Under the pieces are notes generated by a model. The model was given only the letters and a program-made list of their open reading frames with translations. It made no database searches and was not told where the DNA came from. A program made the translations under genes and the position numbers. Below, piece by piece: positions 15,496-24,012 of a DNA stretch of 64,000 nt (its first letter is position 1; each line of letters starts with the position of its first letter). Where the stretch lies: the NCBI RefSeq assembly GCF_900108085.1, contig NZ_FNVR01000007.1:62001-126000 (forward strand). The letters run 5' to 3'. The DNA comes from Algoriphagus boritolerans DSM 17298 = JCM 18970 (GTDB lineage Bacteria; Bacteroidota; Bacteroidia; Cytophagales; Cyclobacteriaceae).

Positions 15496-16371
15496 ATGAT
15501 ACAGGAATATTTCCAAATCTTTCTTGATGGCTATTACGGTTATTGGAATTACCTCAGTTCGGAAATTCTCAAACCTTCCTGGCATAACTACTTTTGGTGG
15601 TTGGTGGGGTTGTCTGTGATTGTTTGGATGTTGGAATTGGTTTTTCCCTGGAGGAAAAATCAGGCCGCGATACGTCAGGATTTCTGGCTGGACGGTTTTT
15701 ACATGTTTTTCAACTTTTTCCTTTTTTCTCTGATCGTGTACAACTCAGTATCCAATGTGGCTGTAGAGGTTTTCAATGATTTTCTTGGTCTCTTTGGTAT
15801 TGAAAATTTAGTAGCTGTCCAAGTAGGGACCTGGCCGGTTTTTGCTCAGTTCCTTCTGATGTTCGTCATAGCTGACTTTATCCAATGGAATGTACATCGC
15901 TTGCTTCATCATAATGCATGGCTATGGGAGTTTCATAAAGTCCATCATTCTGTGGAGCAGATGGGTTTTGCAGCCCACCTTCGCTACCACTGGATGGAAA
16001 CTGTTGTCTACAAGTCAATTCAATACATCCCTTTGGCCATGATCGGCTTTGGACTGAATGATTTTTTCATTCTCCATATCGTAACGATAGCTATCGGACA
16101 CCTCAATCACGCGAACGTGAAAATCACTTATGGTCCCCTTAAATACATTCTTAATAACCCTGTCATGCACCTCTGGCATCATGCAAAGCATTTGCCGGCG
16201 GGGAGCCATGGCGTAAATTATGGGATATCATTGAGTATTTGGGACTATCTTTTTGGGACAGCTTATATCCCAAATGAAAATGAAAATGAGCCGCTCGGAT
16301 TTGAGCATGTTGAAGAATTTCCCAAGACCTTTTGGTCACAAATCACCTACCCATGGAGCAAAAAGAACTAA
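15496..16371 (+). CDS. Fatty acid hydroxylase/sterol desaturase superfamily membrane protein
   Basis: A 291-residue protein with several membrane helices and the di-iron histidine boxes of the superfamily: HRLLHH (about residue 136), HKVHHS (about 152), HLNHAN (about 199) and HLWHHAKH (about 220). Such enzymes hydroxylate or desaturate lipids with O2. The gene starts 5 nt after the TauE stop, so it is co-transcribed in the sulfur locus, although a lipid hydroxylase has no obvious link to sulfide; its substrate is unknown. The 3' end overlaps the next start by 19 nt. Confidence 0.85.
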   Translation: MIQEYFQIFLDGYYGYWNYLSSEILKPSWHNYFWWLVGLSVIVWMLELVFPWRKNQAAIRQDFWLDGFYMFFNFFLFSLIVYNSVSNVAVEVFNDFLGLFGIENLVAVQVGTWPVFAQFLLMFVIADFIQWNVHRLLHHNAWLWEFHKVHHSVEQMGFAAHLRYHWMETVVYKSIQYIPLAMIGFGLNDFFILHIVTIAIGHLNHANVKITYGPLKYILNNPVMHLWHHAKHLPAGSHGVNYGISLSIWDYLFGTAYIPNENENEPLGFEHVEEFPKTFWSQITYPWSKKN

Positions 16372-16610
16372 ACAAAGCCAATCCGCTCAATTCTTGGAAA
16401 ACAGTCCTGTTATTCTGTATGACTCTTGGTTTGATGCCGTTCGTGCCCGAACCACACATCTGGGGCAAAATCAAATGGGTCGCAGGTGGAGCAGTCGGCA
16501 TGAAACTGATGGATTGGGGTGATCTGGTATTTCATGGTTTTCCATGGGTTTTAGCGCTTCGCTTGGGATTACAGGAGATCAAAAATCGGTTTCTTACAAA
16601 AGAGGCTTAA
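16353..16610 (+). CDS. Small membrane-associated protein of unknown function
   Basis: An 85-residue protein starting at MEQKELNKAN inside the end of the hydroxylase gene (19-nt overlap). It has two hydrophobic segments (about residues 16-33, TVLLFCMTLGLMPFVPEP, and 60-72) separated by the conserved-looking HIWGKIKWVAGGAVGM. A frame reading further upstream to 16332 exists, but the ATG at 16353 gives the shorter overlap. I do not recognise a characterised family. Its place in the TauE operon suggests a role in the sulfur response or in helping the hydroxylase. Confidence 0.68.
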   Translation: MEQKELNKANPLNSWKTVLLFCMTLGLMPFVPEPHIWGKIKWVAGGAVGMKLMDWGDLVFHGFPWVLALRLGLQEIKNRFLTKEA

Positions 16611-16619
16611 GGTTTCAAA

Positions 16620-16664
16620 GTGACTTTTATTACTGATTTAAAGGCTGTTGAGCTGGTAAATTTG
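16620..16664 (+). promoter_or_regulatory. Activator-dependent promoter of the rhodanese gene
   Basis: GTGA-CTTTTA-TTAC (16620-16633) has its centre 30.5 nt from TAAATTTG (16657-16664), a perfect TAnnTTTG, the same geometry as at 14615-14659. Confidence 0.7.
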
Positions 16665-16682
16665 AAATAAAAACAAACGACC

Positions 16683-17018
16683 ATGTTCAATTTCTTTAGT
16701 GCAAAATCAAAAAAATACGAAGATATTCCTTCGGGTACTTTCCACGATCTCATGCTACAGCCTGACACGGTAATTATCGATGTAAGGACTGCCGGTGAGT
16801 TTGCTTCAGGAAAAATAAGAGGTGCAAGAAATCTCGATATGATGTCCTCAGCCTTTGCCAGTCAGGTAAGAAATCTTCCAAAGGATAAAACCTATCTGCT
16901 GTATTGCCGGAGCGGTAACAGAAGTGGTCAAGCTTGCGAAATAATGGCGGAAATGGGCTTTGAAAAGTTAAAAAATCTTTCTGGAGGCATCATGAGTTGG
17001 CCTTTTGAGACGGTTTGA
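16683..17018 (+). CDS. Single-domain rhodanese
   Basis: A 111-residue sulfurtransferase. VIIDVRTAGEFASGKI is the family's N-terminal signature, and the active-site loop is CRSGNRSG with the catalytic Cys75. These proteins carry persulfide sulfur from SQR-type oxidation to acceptors such as sulfite or thiols. It has its own Crp/Fnr-type promoter downstream of the TauE operon and ends at a strong hairpin, so it is the last member of the sulfide locus. Confidence 0.93.
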   Translation: MFNFFSAKSKKYEDIPSGTFHDLMLQPDTVIIDVRTAGEFASGKIRGARNLDMMSSAFASQVRNLPKDKTYLLYCRSGNRSGQACEIMAEMGFEKLKNLSGGIMSWPFETV

Positions 17019-17044
17019 GTTATAGGAATTTTGGGTTTTAGATT

Positions 17045-17077
17045 TAAAAAAGTGGGTCAATCGATTCACTTTTTTTG
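17045..17077 (+). terminator. Terminator after the rhodanese
   Basis: AAAAAAGTG pairs with CACTTTTTT, with an ATCGAT-containing loop and a long T run. Confidence 0.8.
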
Positions 17078-17403
17078 TTTTTGGTCAATCCGGTCAAACC
17101 ACCCGCTTCGTAATTTCAAAATCAATTATACTACAGTGAATAAAAGAACCTTTTGATCCGCAGGTTTTGCCATTGTTTTTTTCAATCACTCGATTTTTCT
17201 AAAATGATGATAAAAAATGGATTTGATATGGGGGGAAAATCCGATTTGCCCTTTGCTATTTTGACGGTAAGAAGTCAAAGCAGGGTTTGTAATATTCACC
17301 CGTTGACGGGGGCAGCCTCAAAAGTTTCAGACTTTAATTTCACTCCCAAAGCGATGGTCTTTGGGTTAGGTTTTTAAGAAAAGTAGTTTGGTTTGTTGAG
17401 TGT
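17078..17403. other. Gene-less stretch between rhodanese and TIGR03643 gene
   Basis: No convincing reading frame, repeat or complete RNA structure. A small CCCGT/ACGGG hairpin lies near 17302. The frame at 17153-17377 has no family resemblance. It may hold a decayed gene or a long leader. Confidence 0.4.
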
Positions 17404-17432
17404 AAAGGGCCGGTTGTTTAATCGGCCTTTTA
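17404..17432. terminator. Hairpin at the end of the TIGR03643 gene
   Basis: AAAGGGCCG and CGGCCTTTT pair around a 9-nt loop. It overlaps the minus-strand stop and could act in both directions. Confidence 0.7.
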
Positions 17433-17714
17433 TCGTTTTGAGATTTTGTTCAAGGCAATACCACGTTGCATTCTGGATCTGAAGGTATTCATCTCTTCTG
17501 GACATTTCTTCAGGTGTTTGGTGGATCTACCTTGGACGCGTGCACGCCACATGTTGAATGAACTTCGTTTCATATTTCTTCGCATAATTTCGATCGTTTC
17601 TCCTTCACTTATTCCAAATTGAACCTGGATGGCGTCAAAAGGTGTTCGATCCTCCCAAGCCATTTCGATGATTCGGTCAATTTCCACTTCTGTCAACTCT
17701 TTACTTTTTGTCAT
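17430..17714 (-). CDS. TIGR03643/DUF2805 family protein
   Basis: A 94-residue protein starting [20 protein letters not shown], with [19 protein letters not shown] and [17 protein letters not shown], which together define TIGR03643 (DUF2805). The family is small, helical and DNA-binding-like, of unknown role, and recurrently encoded beside cryptochromes. The start at 17714 is preferred over an in-frame codon at 17759 because homologues begin there and the longer form would overlap the divergent cryptochrome start. Confidence 0.88.
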   Translation of the reverse strand: MTKSKELTEVEIDRIIEMAWEDRTPFDAIQVQFGISEGETIEIMRRNMKRSSFNMWRARVQGRSTKHLKKCPEEMNTFRSRMQRGIALNKISKR

Positions 17715-17753
17715 ATTGATCAAACTTTCCGTATAGCTGAAAGTTTCCTTTTC

Positions 17754-19223
17754 GTGCAAAAAATCTCCATTATTTGGCTAAAGCGAGACCTTAGATTAAG
17801 CGATCATGAACCAATGTCGGAAGCTATCCGGTCAGGTTTTCCGATTTTGATGGTATATTGTTTTGAGCCAAGCCTGGTCGCGGCACCTCAAAGTGATGCG
17901 CGACACTGGCGGTTTGTTTGGGAAAGTCTGGAAGACATGAATGCCCGGCTGAAAACCTACCAAACCTCAGTTGCTGTTTTTTATGGGGAAGTAAAGGATG
18001 TGTTTGAGCAACTGATCAAAGAAGTTCACATTCAGAGCGTCTATTCTCATCAAGAGACCGGAATTAAAGTCACCTATGATAGGGATATGGAGATGGGGAC
18101 TTTTTTCAAGAAACATCAAATCGAGTGGAAAGAATACCTTCAACAGGGAGTACAGCGGGGAAGAAAAGATCGGGATCGATGGAGGAATTCATGGTTTGGT
18201 TTTGCGAAGGCGCCCTTGAAAAATCCCGAACTGAAAAAAGCCAATTTTTTTAGTTTGTCTAAGGGATTTTTGAAAGGCTTTCCTCAAAAGGCAATTCCAG
18301 AAATATGGAAGGTTCCAAACGAGAATATGCAGCCGGGAGGCGAATCCAAGGGGCGTATGTATCTCAGAAGCTTTCTGGATGATCGGGTCAAAAACTACAA
18401 CCTTCATATCAGCAAGCCTGATTTGGCCCGAAAAGGCTGCAGCCGACTTTCACCTTACCTGGCATGGGGATGTCTTTCCATTCGGGAAGTTTATCAGCTT
18501 TCAGAGGAAAAGTCGAGGACTGGCTTTCAAGTAAGAAACTTCACCAATTTCCAGTCCCGACTGCGCTGGCATTGTCATTTTATCCAAAAATTTGAAATGG
18601 AAAGTCGCATGGAGTTTGAACCTATCAATCGTGGTTTTTTCAAGTTTGGCTATCAAAAACGCGAAGATTGGATACAGGCCTGGGAAAATGGTCAGACTGG
18701 CTTCCCCTTGGTGGATGCATGCATGCGATGCCTTCGGGAGACTGGCTATCTAAACTTCCGAATGCGTGCGATGGTGGTTTCATTTCTTACCTATCATCTT
18801 TCACAGGACTGGCGAGCTGGTAAAAATCATTTAGCCAGGATGTTTTTGGACTTTGAGCCTGGCATCCATTATCCCCAACTTCAGATGCAGGCTGGTGTGA
18901 CGGGCATTAATACCGTGAGGATTTACAATCCAGTCAAGCAATCACAGGATCATGATCCCGATGGAGCATTTATCAGAAAATGGGTGCCTGAATTATCCAA
19001 GTTGTCAAATTCTCTAATTCATACACCTTGGGAATTAACGCCTATGGAGCAGCTAAGCCTGAACTTTAAGCTAGGTGTAGACTATCCATTTCCGTTGGTG
19101 AATGCTGAAAAAGCTGCGGCAGAAGCCCGTGACAGAATTTGGGCTGCACAGAAAGATCAGGAAGTGGTGGCTGAAGCAAATCGAATAATAGAAAGACACA
19201 CGTTACCCAATCGCTGGGCCTGA
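17754..19223 (+). CDS. Cryptochrome/deoxyribodipyrimidine photolyase family protein (GTG start)
   Basis: A 489-residue FAD protein. It starts with GTG at 17754, giving [20 protein letters not shown], the standard beginning of the N-terminal alpha/beta antenna domain. The C-terminal FAD domain has the tracts [22 protein letters not shown] and [16 protein letters not shown]. The frame is open upstream but would run through the divergent gene's promoter. Members repair UV photoproducts or sense blue light; the HYPQLQMQ variant places it near the bacterial cryptochrome-like branch found with DUF2256, so repair specificity is uncertain. DUF2256 follows one base after its stop. Confidence 0.9.
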   Translation: MQKISIIWLKRDLRLSDHEPMSEAIRSGFPILMVYCFEPSLVAAPQSDARHWRFVWESLEDMNARLKTYQTSVAVFYGEVKDVFEQLIKEVHIQSVYSHQETGIKVTYDRDMEMGTFFKKHQIEWKEYLQQGVQRGRKDRDRWRNSWFGFAKAPLKNPELKKANFFSLSKGFLKGFPQKAIPEIWKVPNENMQPGGESKGRMYLRSFLDDRVKNYNLHISKPDLARKGCSRLSPYLAWGCLSIREVYQLSEEKSRTGFQVRNFTNFQSRLRWHCHFIQKFEMESRMEFEPINRGFFKFGYQKREDWIQAWENGQTGFPLVDACMRCLRETGYLNFRMRAMVVSFLTYHLSQDWRAGKNHLARMFLDFEPGIHYPQLQMQAGVTGINTVRIYNPVKQSQDHDPDGAFIRKWVPELSKLSNSLIHTPWELTPMEQLSLNFKLGVDYPFPLVNAEKAAAEARDRIWAAQKDQEVVAEANRIIERHTLPNRWA

Positions 19224-19224
19224 T

Positions 19225-19371
19225 ATGAAAAAAGAACATTTACCCGAAAAAACCTGTATCGTATGCAAGCGACCCTTCACATGGAGAAAGAAGTGGGAGA
19301 AAAACTGGGAGGAAGTAAAATACTGCTCTCAGCGCTGTAGCGGCGATGCCAAAAAGCAAAGAAAGAACTAG
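19225..19371 (+). CDS. DUF2256 zinc-ribbon-like protein
   Basis: A 48-residue protein with two cysteine pairs, TCIVCKRPF (CxxC) and YCSQRCSG (CxxxC), around a basic, Trp-rich loop ([11 protein letters not shown]). This is the DUF2256 pattern, a small treble-clef or zinc-ribbon-like protein that accompanies photolyase/cryptochrome genes. The ATG follows the cryptochrome stop after one base, so the two are coupled. Its TAG overlaps the stop of the convergent membrane protein gene in the palindrome CTAG. Confidence 0.9.
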   Translation: MKKEHLPEKTCIVCKRPFTWRKKWEKNWEEVKYCSQRCSGDAKKQRKN

Positions 19372-20015
19372 CGATAGGCCCCAATATAGAACCCTAGCCA
19401 GATCAAAAGTGGAATATAATAGGCTATTAAAACCACCAGCGTACTTTCTTCGACCGATCTTCTGCTGATCATATGATAACCCAAAACCCAAAATGCTCCG
19501 TAGATAAGTTCAAAGATATTCAAGACAGATAGCGGATAGTGAAACTTCTCGCCGACATTACCTGGCCCAACTAACCACAGAGCAGAAAGAGGCTCAAAAT
19601 TTTGTATATCAAAATAGGTCACACCATTGGAAGGATTAAGATAGACGAGTAAACGAAGCAACTCGGGAAAAATAAACACAAACTCAGCCACTAGGGCAAA
19701 TTTCCACAGTTCCTTGAAACTCGCCTTGTATCCTACCATTAGGCCCATTGACCAAAATAGAAAAGCGATAACGGTAAACTTCCAAAGCAGCGCAAAAGGC
19801 GTCCAGACATAATTTAAGGTGTTGAAAATATGGAAGAACATCAAACCGCCCTGGGATTCCAAAGTTTGGTAATCTGGAATGGATTCCAGGACCAGCGTGT
19901 TGGTGAGGTATCTGATGATCAAAAAGATCAACAGAATCGCGAAAAAATAAACCCGTTTATCGAAATCTATTAAGTCTTCCAGTCGTTGTGCAAGGGGCGA
20001 AGCGGTTTTTGCCAT
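19368..20015 (-). CDS. Membrane protein of unknown function (YIP1-like)
   Basis: A 215-residue protein starting [20 protein letters not shown]. It has a short cytoplasmic N-terminus and about five hydrophobic helices (about 27-45, 85-110, 120-140, 165-185, 195-213). The layout recalls YIP1-domain proteins, but no diagnostic motif is seen. The gene stands alone between convergent DUF2256 and divergent TPR genes. Confidence 0.7.
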   Translation of the reverse strand: MAKTASPLAQRLEDLIDFDKRVYFFAILLIFLIIRYLTNTLVLESIPDYQTLESQGGLMFFHIFNTLNYVWTPFALLWKFTVIAFLFWSMGLMVGYKASFKELWKFALVAEFVFIFPELLRLLVYLNPSNGVTYFDIQNFEPLSALWLVGPGNVGEKFHYPLSVLNIFELIYGAFWVLGYHMISRRSVEESTLVVLIAYYIPLLIWLGFYIGAYR

Positions 20016-20094
20016 TTTCAATTGTTAAAGTGGCCAAATCTAAATGTTTGATTGGATTTCGCCTTAGTTTTGCATTCAGAACCAAAAGAAAGTA

Positions 20095-21291
20095 ATGAAC
20101 AGTCGAGTTGGGAAAGCGATTTTGAGTTTAGTGATAATCATGTTGCCATGGAAGATTTCTGCTCAGGCGGAAAATCCTGTTCTTTCAGACAATCCTTCCG
20201 GTTACCTTTTACTCGACAAAGGTTTACAATACCGCATTACCAAGTCTATAAACAGCATGTACAACTTCGATTTTCCGACAGCTGAGCGGGATTTTGCGGT
20301 GATCATGTACCAATATCCTGAACATCCCTTGCCTGACTTTTTGATGGCCTTGGGCTATTGGTGGCGGATCGAAGTAGACGTGACAAACACGCGATTTGAC
20401 AATATTTTCATACAGTATCTGGATCGAGCAAATGAGAAAGCACAGCGGATGTTTGATAGGGATCCCAAAAACAAAGAGGCCGCTTTCTTTCTGGCAGCTG
20501 GTTATGGGTTTCAGGGCCGCCTTTACAGTGAGAGAAAAAGCTGGACCAAGGCAGCTTGGGCAGGAAGAAATGCTCTCAAATACATGGAGTTAAGCAGGGG
20601 AGAAACCGAGTTTAACCCTGAACTTCTCTTGGGTGATGCCTTATTTAATTATTTTTCAGTTTGGATTCCAGAAAATTATCCGCTTCTGAGGCCAGTAATG
20701 GCGCTTTTCCCGAAAGGAAATAAACAATTGGGGCTTCAGCAGTTGGAAACGGTAGCCACCAATGCCTTCTATACACGTGTTGAGGCACAGTATTTCCTGT
20801 TTCGATTGTATGCTTCGGAGGAAAAACGACCCTATGAGGCGCTGCAGATTTCAGAATACCTTCATTCCAAATTTCCCAACAATCCCTATTTTCATCGATC
20901 CTATGCAAGGCATCTTTACACCGTAGGCCGTTGGACGGAATCAGTAAAGCAATCCACGGAGATTTTGGAACGCATTGATCAGAGGCAGTATGGCTATGAA
21001 TCCAACAGCGGAAGATATGCAGCATTTTATGTGGCTGAATACTATAACCGGATCGGTCAAAAGTCAGAAGCTAAAAAGTATTACCTCAAAACTGTAGCCT
21101 ATGGGGAGGAATCCGAATCTCAGGAAAGCGGGTACTACCTGCATGCGTTGATTCAGTTGGGAAAAATGGAAACCGAAGCCAAAAATAAGGTGCAGGCCAA
21201 AAAGTATTTCGACCAAGTCAAAAAATATGCGAAGCGCAAACACCCCGCGCACAAGGAAGCCCGAGATTTTATCAAAAGGAATAAACTTTAA
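20095..21291 (+). CDS. Secreted TPR-like repeat protein
   Basis: A 398-residue protein with a signal peptide (residues 1-23, ending KISAQA) and helical pairs resembling tetratricopeptide repeats, clearest at EAAFFLAAGYGFQGRLYSER (about 130), PYEALQISEYLHSKFPNNP (about 245) and RIGQKSEAKKYYLKTVAYGE (about 320). It ends in a very basic tail. Such proteins usually act as periplasmic or outer membrane scaffolds. The function is unknown; it is monocistronic. Confidence 0.75.
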   Translation: MNSRVGKAILSLVIIMLPWKISAQAENPVLSDNPSGYLLLDKGLQYRITKSINSMYNFDFPTAERDFAVIMYQYPEHPLPDFLMALGYWWRIEVDVTNTRFDNIFIQYLDRANEKAQRMFDRDPKNKEAAFFLAAGYGFQGRLYSERKSWTKAAWAGRNALKYMELSRGETEFNPELLLGDALFNYFSVWIPENYPLLRPVMALFPKGNKQLGLQQLETVATNAFYTRVEAQYFLFRLYASEEKRPYEALQISEYLHSKFPNNPYFHRSYARHLYTVGRWTESVKQSTEILERIDQRQYGYESNSGRYAAFYVAEYYNRIGQKSEAKKYYLKTVAYGEESESQESGYYLHALIQLGKMETEAKNKVQAKKYFDQVKKYAKRKHPAHKEARDFIKRNKL

Positions 21292-21438
21292 TTAAATTTT
21301 TTTCGTAGAAGTCCGTTATAACAGGAGATAATTTGAATTTTTTTGCGCAGGCAAAGGCTTTCAGTTGTATTCTTTGTCTATTTCTTGTAAAAGATTAACA
21401 AAATTTTGATTTCCACTCATCAAAAAGGCTTAAATCGA

Positions 21439-21469
21439 TTTAAAACATTCATCAATTATATTAATTTTG
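21439..21469 (+). promoter_or_regulatory. Promoter of the Lrp-like gene
   Basis: TTTA (21439-21442), 19 nt, then TAATTTTG (21462-21469), a good Bacteroidota promoter, 31 nt before the ATG at 21501. Confidence 0.6.
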
Positions 21470-21500
21470 TACCACATAAAATTTTGTAAATCCGAAAGAC

Positions 21501-21983
21501 ATGGATAATAGTGTAAGAATAAAATTTGATAAAATAGATCGCAGGATACTGGAAATCCTTCAGGCGAATGCAAAAATCACCAATGCACAATTGTCCAAAG
21601 ACATTGGCCTATCACCTGCTCCGACCCTAGAGCGAGTGAAAAAATTGGAGCAGTCCGGAATTATCAAAAGCTATCACGCTAAGTTGGATCCTGAACGTAT
21701 CGGATTGGGAGTAAGTACATTCGTACTAGTCAGTCTGATTGGACATAACAAAGGAAATATTGATGCATTTATGCGTGAGATCAATGAAATCCCTGAAGTG
21801 ATTGAGTGTCATCACATCACTGGAACAGGTGATTTTATCCTTAAGATCATCGCAAAAGATATCACCGCATATCAAAAGCTGATGCTGGAGAAAGTTTCCG
21901 AGATCAAAGAAGTGGATTCCATGCAATCTATGGTAATTCTCTCTACCTTTAAAGATTCAAAAGTGCTCCCTATACCTGCTTAA
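21501..21983 (+). CDS. Lrp/AsnC family transcriptional regulator
   Basis: A 160-residue regulator. The N-terminal helix-turn-helix (about residues 8-60, KIDRRILEILQANAKITNAQLSKDIGLS) is followed by a RAM ligand-binding domain (about 75-150) containing VIECHHITGTGDFILKI. Lrp-like octamers sense amino acids and control their metabolism. A clear promoter lies upstream and a strong terminator follows, so it is a single-gene unit. Its ligand and targets cannot be read here. Confidence 0.95.
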   Translation: MDNSVRIKFDKIDRRILEILQANAKITNAQLSKDIGLSPAPTLERVKKLEQSGIIKSYHAKLDPERIGLGVSTFVLVSLIGHNKGNIDAFMREINEIPEVIECHHITGTGDFILKIIAKDITAYQKLMLEKVSEIKEVDSMQSMVILSTFKDSKVLPIPA

Positions 21984-22003
21984 GCAAGGTTTTAAGTGTA
22001 AAT

Positions 22004-22032
22004 CAAGGGCGGCTCAACCGCCCTTTTTTTTT
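22004..22032 (+). terminator. Terminator of the Lrp-like gene
   Basis: AAGGGCGG-N5-CCGCCCTT plus a run of T, ending 8 nt before the Nudix start codon, so the downstream gene must have another promoter or read-through. Confidence 0.88.
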
Positions 22033-22039
22033 GAAAAAT

Positions 22040-22582
22040 ATGACTGAAAATCCCTGGACAACCCTGAAAAGTACCAACATATACGAAAACCCCTGGATAA
22101 AACTTGAGCAACATGAGGTTTTAAATCCTGCCGGTAATCCAGGCATCTATGGCAAGATTCATTTTAAAAACCGCGCCATGGCCATCATCCCAATAGATCC
22201 GGAGGGAAATACCTGGCTAATCGGTCAATACCGATATCCCCTGGGAGAATATTCCTGGGAAATCCCTATGGGTGGTGGACCAATAGCATGCGAATTGTTG
22301 GAATCGGCTCAACGGGAACTCAAAGAGGAGACAGGACTTATTGCCGGAAAATGGACTCAAATCATGAAAATCCATACATCAAATTCAGTCACTGATGAGG
22401 TGGGATATGTTTATTTGGCAGAAGAGCTGACACAAGGAGAAACTGAATTTGAAGAGACAGAAGTTCTACAGATCAAAAAACTTCCTTTTCGGGAGGTTTT
22501 GGAAATGGTCATGGCGGGAGAAATCACAGACAGTTTAAGTATTGCCGGCATCTTGAAGGCTGCCCGGATTTTAGGTTATTGA
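22040..22582 (+). CDS. Nudix hydrolase, ADP-ribose pyrophosphatase-like
   Basis: A 180-residue enzyme. The Nudix box is complete: G-x5-E-x7-RELKEETGL within residues about 76-98, preceded by YPLGEYSWEIPMGG, which is typical of ADP-sugar pyrophosphatases. The ATG at 22040 is preferred to an upstream in-frame TTG that lies in the terminator's T run. It is followed after 4 nt by a MATE transporter. Confidence 0.9.
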   Translation: MTENPWTTLKSTNIYENPWIKLEQHEVLNPAGNPGIYGKIHFKNRAMAIIPIDPEGNTWLIGQYRYPLGEYSWEIPMGGGPIACELLESAQRELKEETGLIAGKWTQIMKIHTSNSVTDEVGYVYLAEELTQGETEFEETEVLQIKKLPFREVLEMVMAGEITDSLSIAGILKAARILGY

Positions 22583-22586
22583 ATTT

Positions 22587-23954
22587 ATGACGCTGAGGGA
22601 TCATTTAAATACCACTTTTCATTTAGCATACCCCGTGATGCTCAGTCAGCTGGGGCAAGTGTCTGTCGGTGTGGCGGATAGTATGATGGTGGGTAGATTG
22701 GGAGCCTTGCCTTTGGCAGCAGCTTCATTAGGCAATAGTATATTTTTCGTTTTGATGATGTTTGGGATAGGAATATCTATGGGAATCACGCCTTTGATCT
22801 CTGTGGCGGATGGTAAAGGAAAGACTAAGCGCATCGCCAGTCTTTTCAGCCATGGGCTATGGATCAATGTCGCTACGAGCATACTCCTGACATTAATAGT
22901 TTTGGGCTTGTCTCAGGGGCTTCATTTTCTCAATCAACCCGATGAAGTAGTGGTACTGGCAATTCCTTACTTGCTTATTATCACAGCTTCTCTTGTTCCG
23001 ATGATGGTGTTTCAGACTTTCAAGCAAATGGCAGAAGGGCTTTCCCAGACCAAGCAGGCGATGTATATCACGATTTTTTGTAATGTGATTAACGTCTTTC
23101 TCAACTGGGTGCTGATATGGGGATATTTGGGCGCACCCGCCTTGGGATTGAATGGTGCAGGCTGGGCAACGTTGATTTCCAGAGTCTTGATGATGGTCAT
23201 GATGGGTGGATATGTTTTTTATTCCCAACGCTACCGAAAATTTCACTTGAGTCTTACCATCCGAAATGCCAGTTTACCCATGCTTGCCAGAATTTTAAAA
23301 ATTGGAGTTCCGACAGGATTTCAGTTCATTTTTGAGGTTTCTGCTTTCAGCGCAGCTGCAATTATGATGGGCTGGATCGGAGTGAACGCACTGGCAGGTC
23401 ATCAGATCGCTTTGAATTTGGCTTCCATCAGTTACATGATGGCCACAGGATTGGCTACTGCCGGCATGATCAGAGTCAGCAATCAGATCGGAAAGGGGAA
23501 TATCAAAGCCATGCGAGAAGCGGGAATGGTAGTTTTTGGGATGGTCATTGTCTTTATGTTCAGCGCGGCAGTTTTGTTTATTGGCGCTCGATTTTACCTG
23601 CCCACCCTTTATATTGATGATCCTGAAGTAATCGCGCTATCTGCTTCCTTGTTGATCATTGCCGGTCTTTTCCAACTATCAGATGGGGTACAGGTGGTTG
23701 GTCTGGGAGTATTGAGAGGTATGGAAGATGTGAAAGTTCCCACCTTCGTCACCTTGATGGCTTATTGGATTTTGGGGCTGCCGCTGGGTTATCTCTTTGC
23801 TTTTGAATTGGGTATGGAAGAAAAGGGGATATGGTATGGTTTATTGATTGGATTGAGCATCACTGCATTGCTGCTTTTCTATAGATTTCATACCCTGAGC
23901 AAAAAAAGACTGTTGGAGAAACCCATTGTTTCAAAACAGGTTTCAATACTCTAA
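22587..23954 (+). CDS. MATE family efflux transporter (NorM-like)
   Basis: A 455-residue protein with 12 predicted membrane helices in two homologous bundles. YPVMLSQLGQVSVGVADSMMVGRLG at the N-terminus is the MATE signature of the NorM branch. These antiporters use Na+ or H+ to expel cationic drugs and metabolites. Its start is 4 nt after the Nudix stop, so they share a transcript. The substrate is unknown. Confidence 0.93.
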   Translation: MTLRDHLNTTFHLAYPVMLSQLGQVSVGVADSMMVGRLGALPLAAASLGNSIFFVLMMFGIGISMGITPLISVADGKGKTKRIASLFSHGLWINVATSILLTLIVLGLSQGLHFLNQPDEVVVLAIPYLLIITASLVPMMVFQTFKQMAEGLSQTKQAMYITIFCNVINVFLNWVLIWGYLGAPALGLNGAGWATLISRVLMMVMMGGYVFYSQRYRKFHLSLTIRNASLPMLARILKIGVPTGFQFIFEVSAFSAAAIMMGWIGVNALAGHQIALNLASISYMMATGLATAGMIRVSNQIGKGNIKAMREAGMVVFGMVIVFMFSAAVLFIGARFYLPTLYIDDPEVIALSASLLIIAGLFQLSDGVQVVGLGVLRGMEDVKVPTFVTLMAYWILGLPLGYLFAFELGMEEKGIWYGLLIGLSITALLLFYRFHTLSKKRLLEKPIVSKQVSIL

Positions 23955-24012
23955 AACCATTTCTACTTTTCATTCTTAATCCTATCTTGGGTTCAAATCT
24001 AAACTGAATGTC

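Noticed and set aside
17153-17377. 74-residue frame in the gene-less region
   Set aside because: Low-complexity start, no homology features and no promoter or terminator arrangement that fits.
17619-17753. N-terminal extension of the cryptochrome
   Set aside because: It would overlap the divergent TIGR03643 gene, and the photolyase domain begins at the GTG at 17754.
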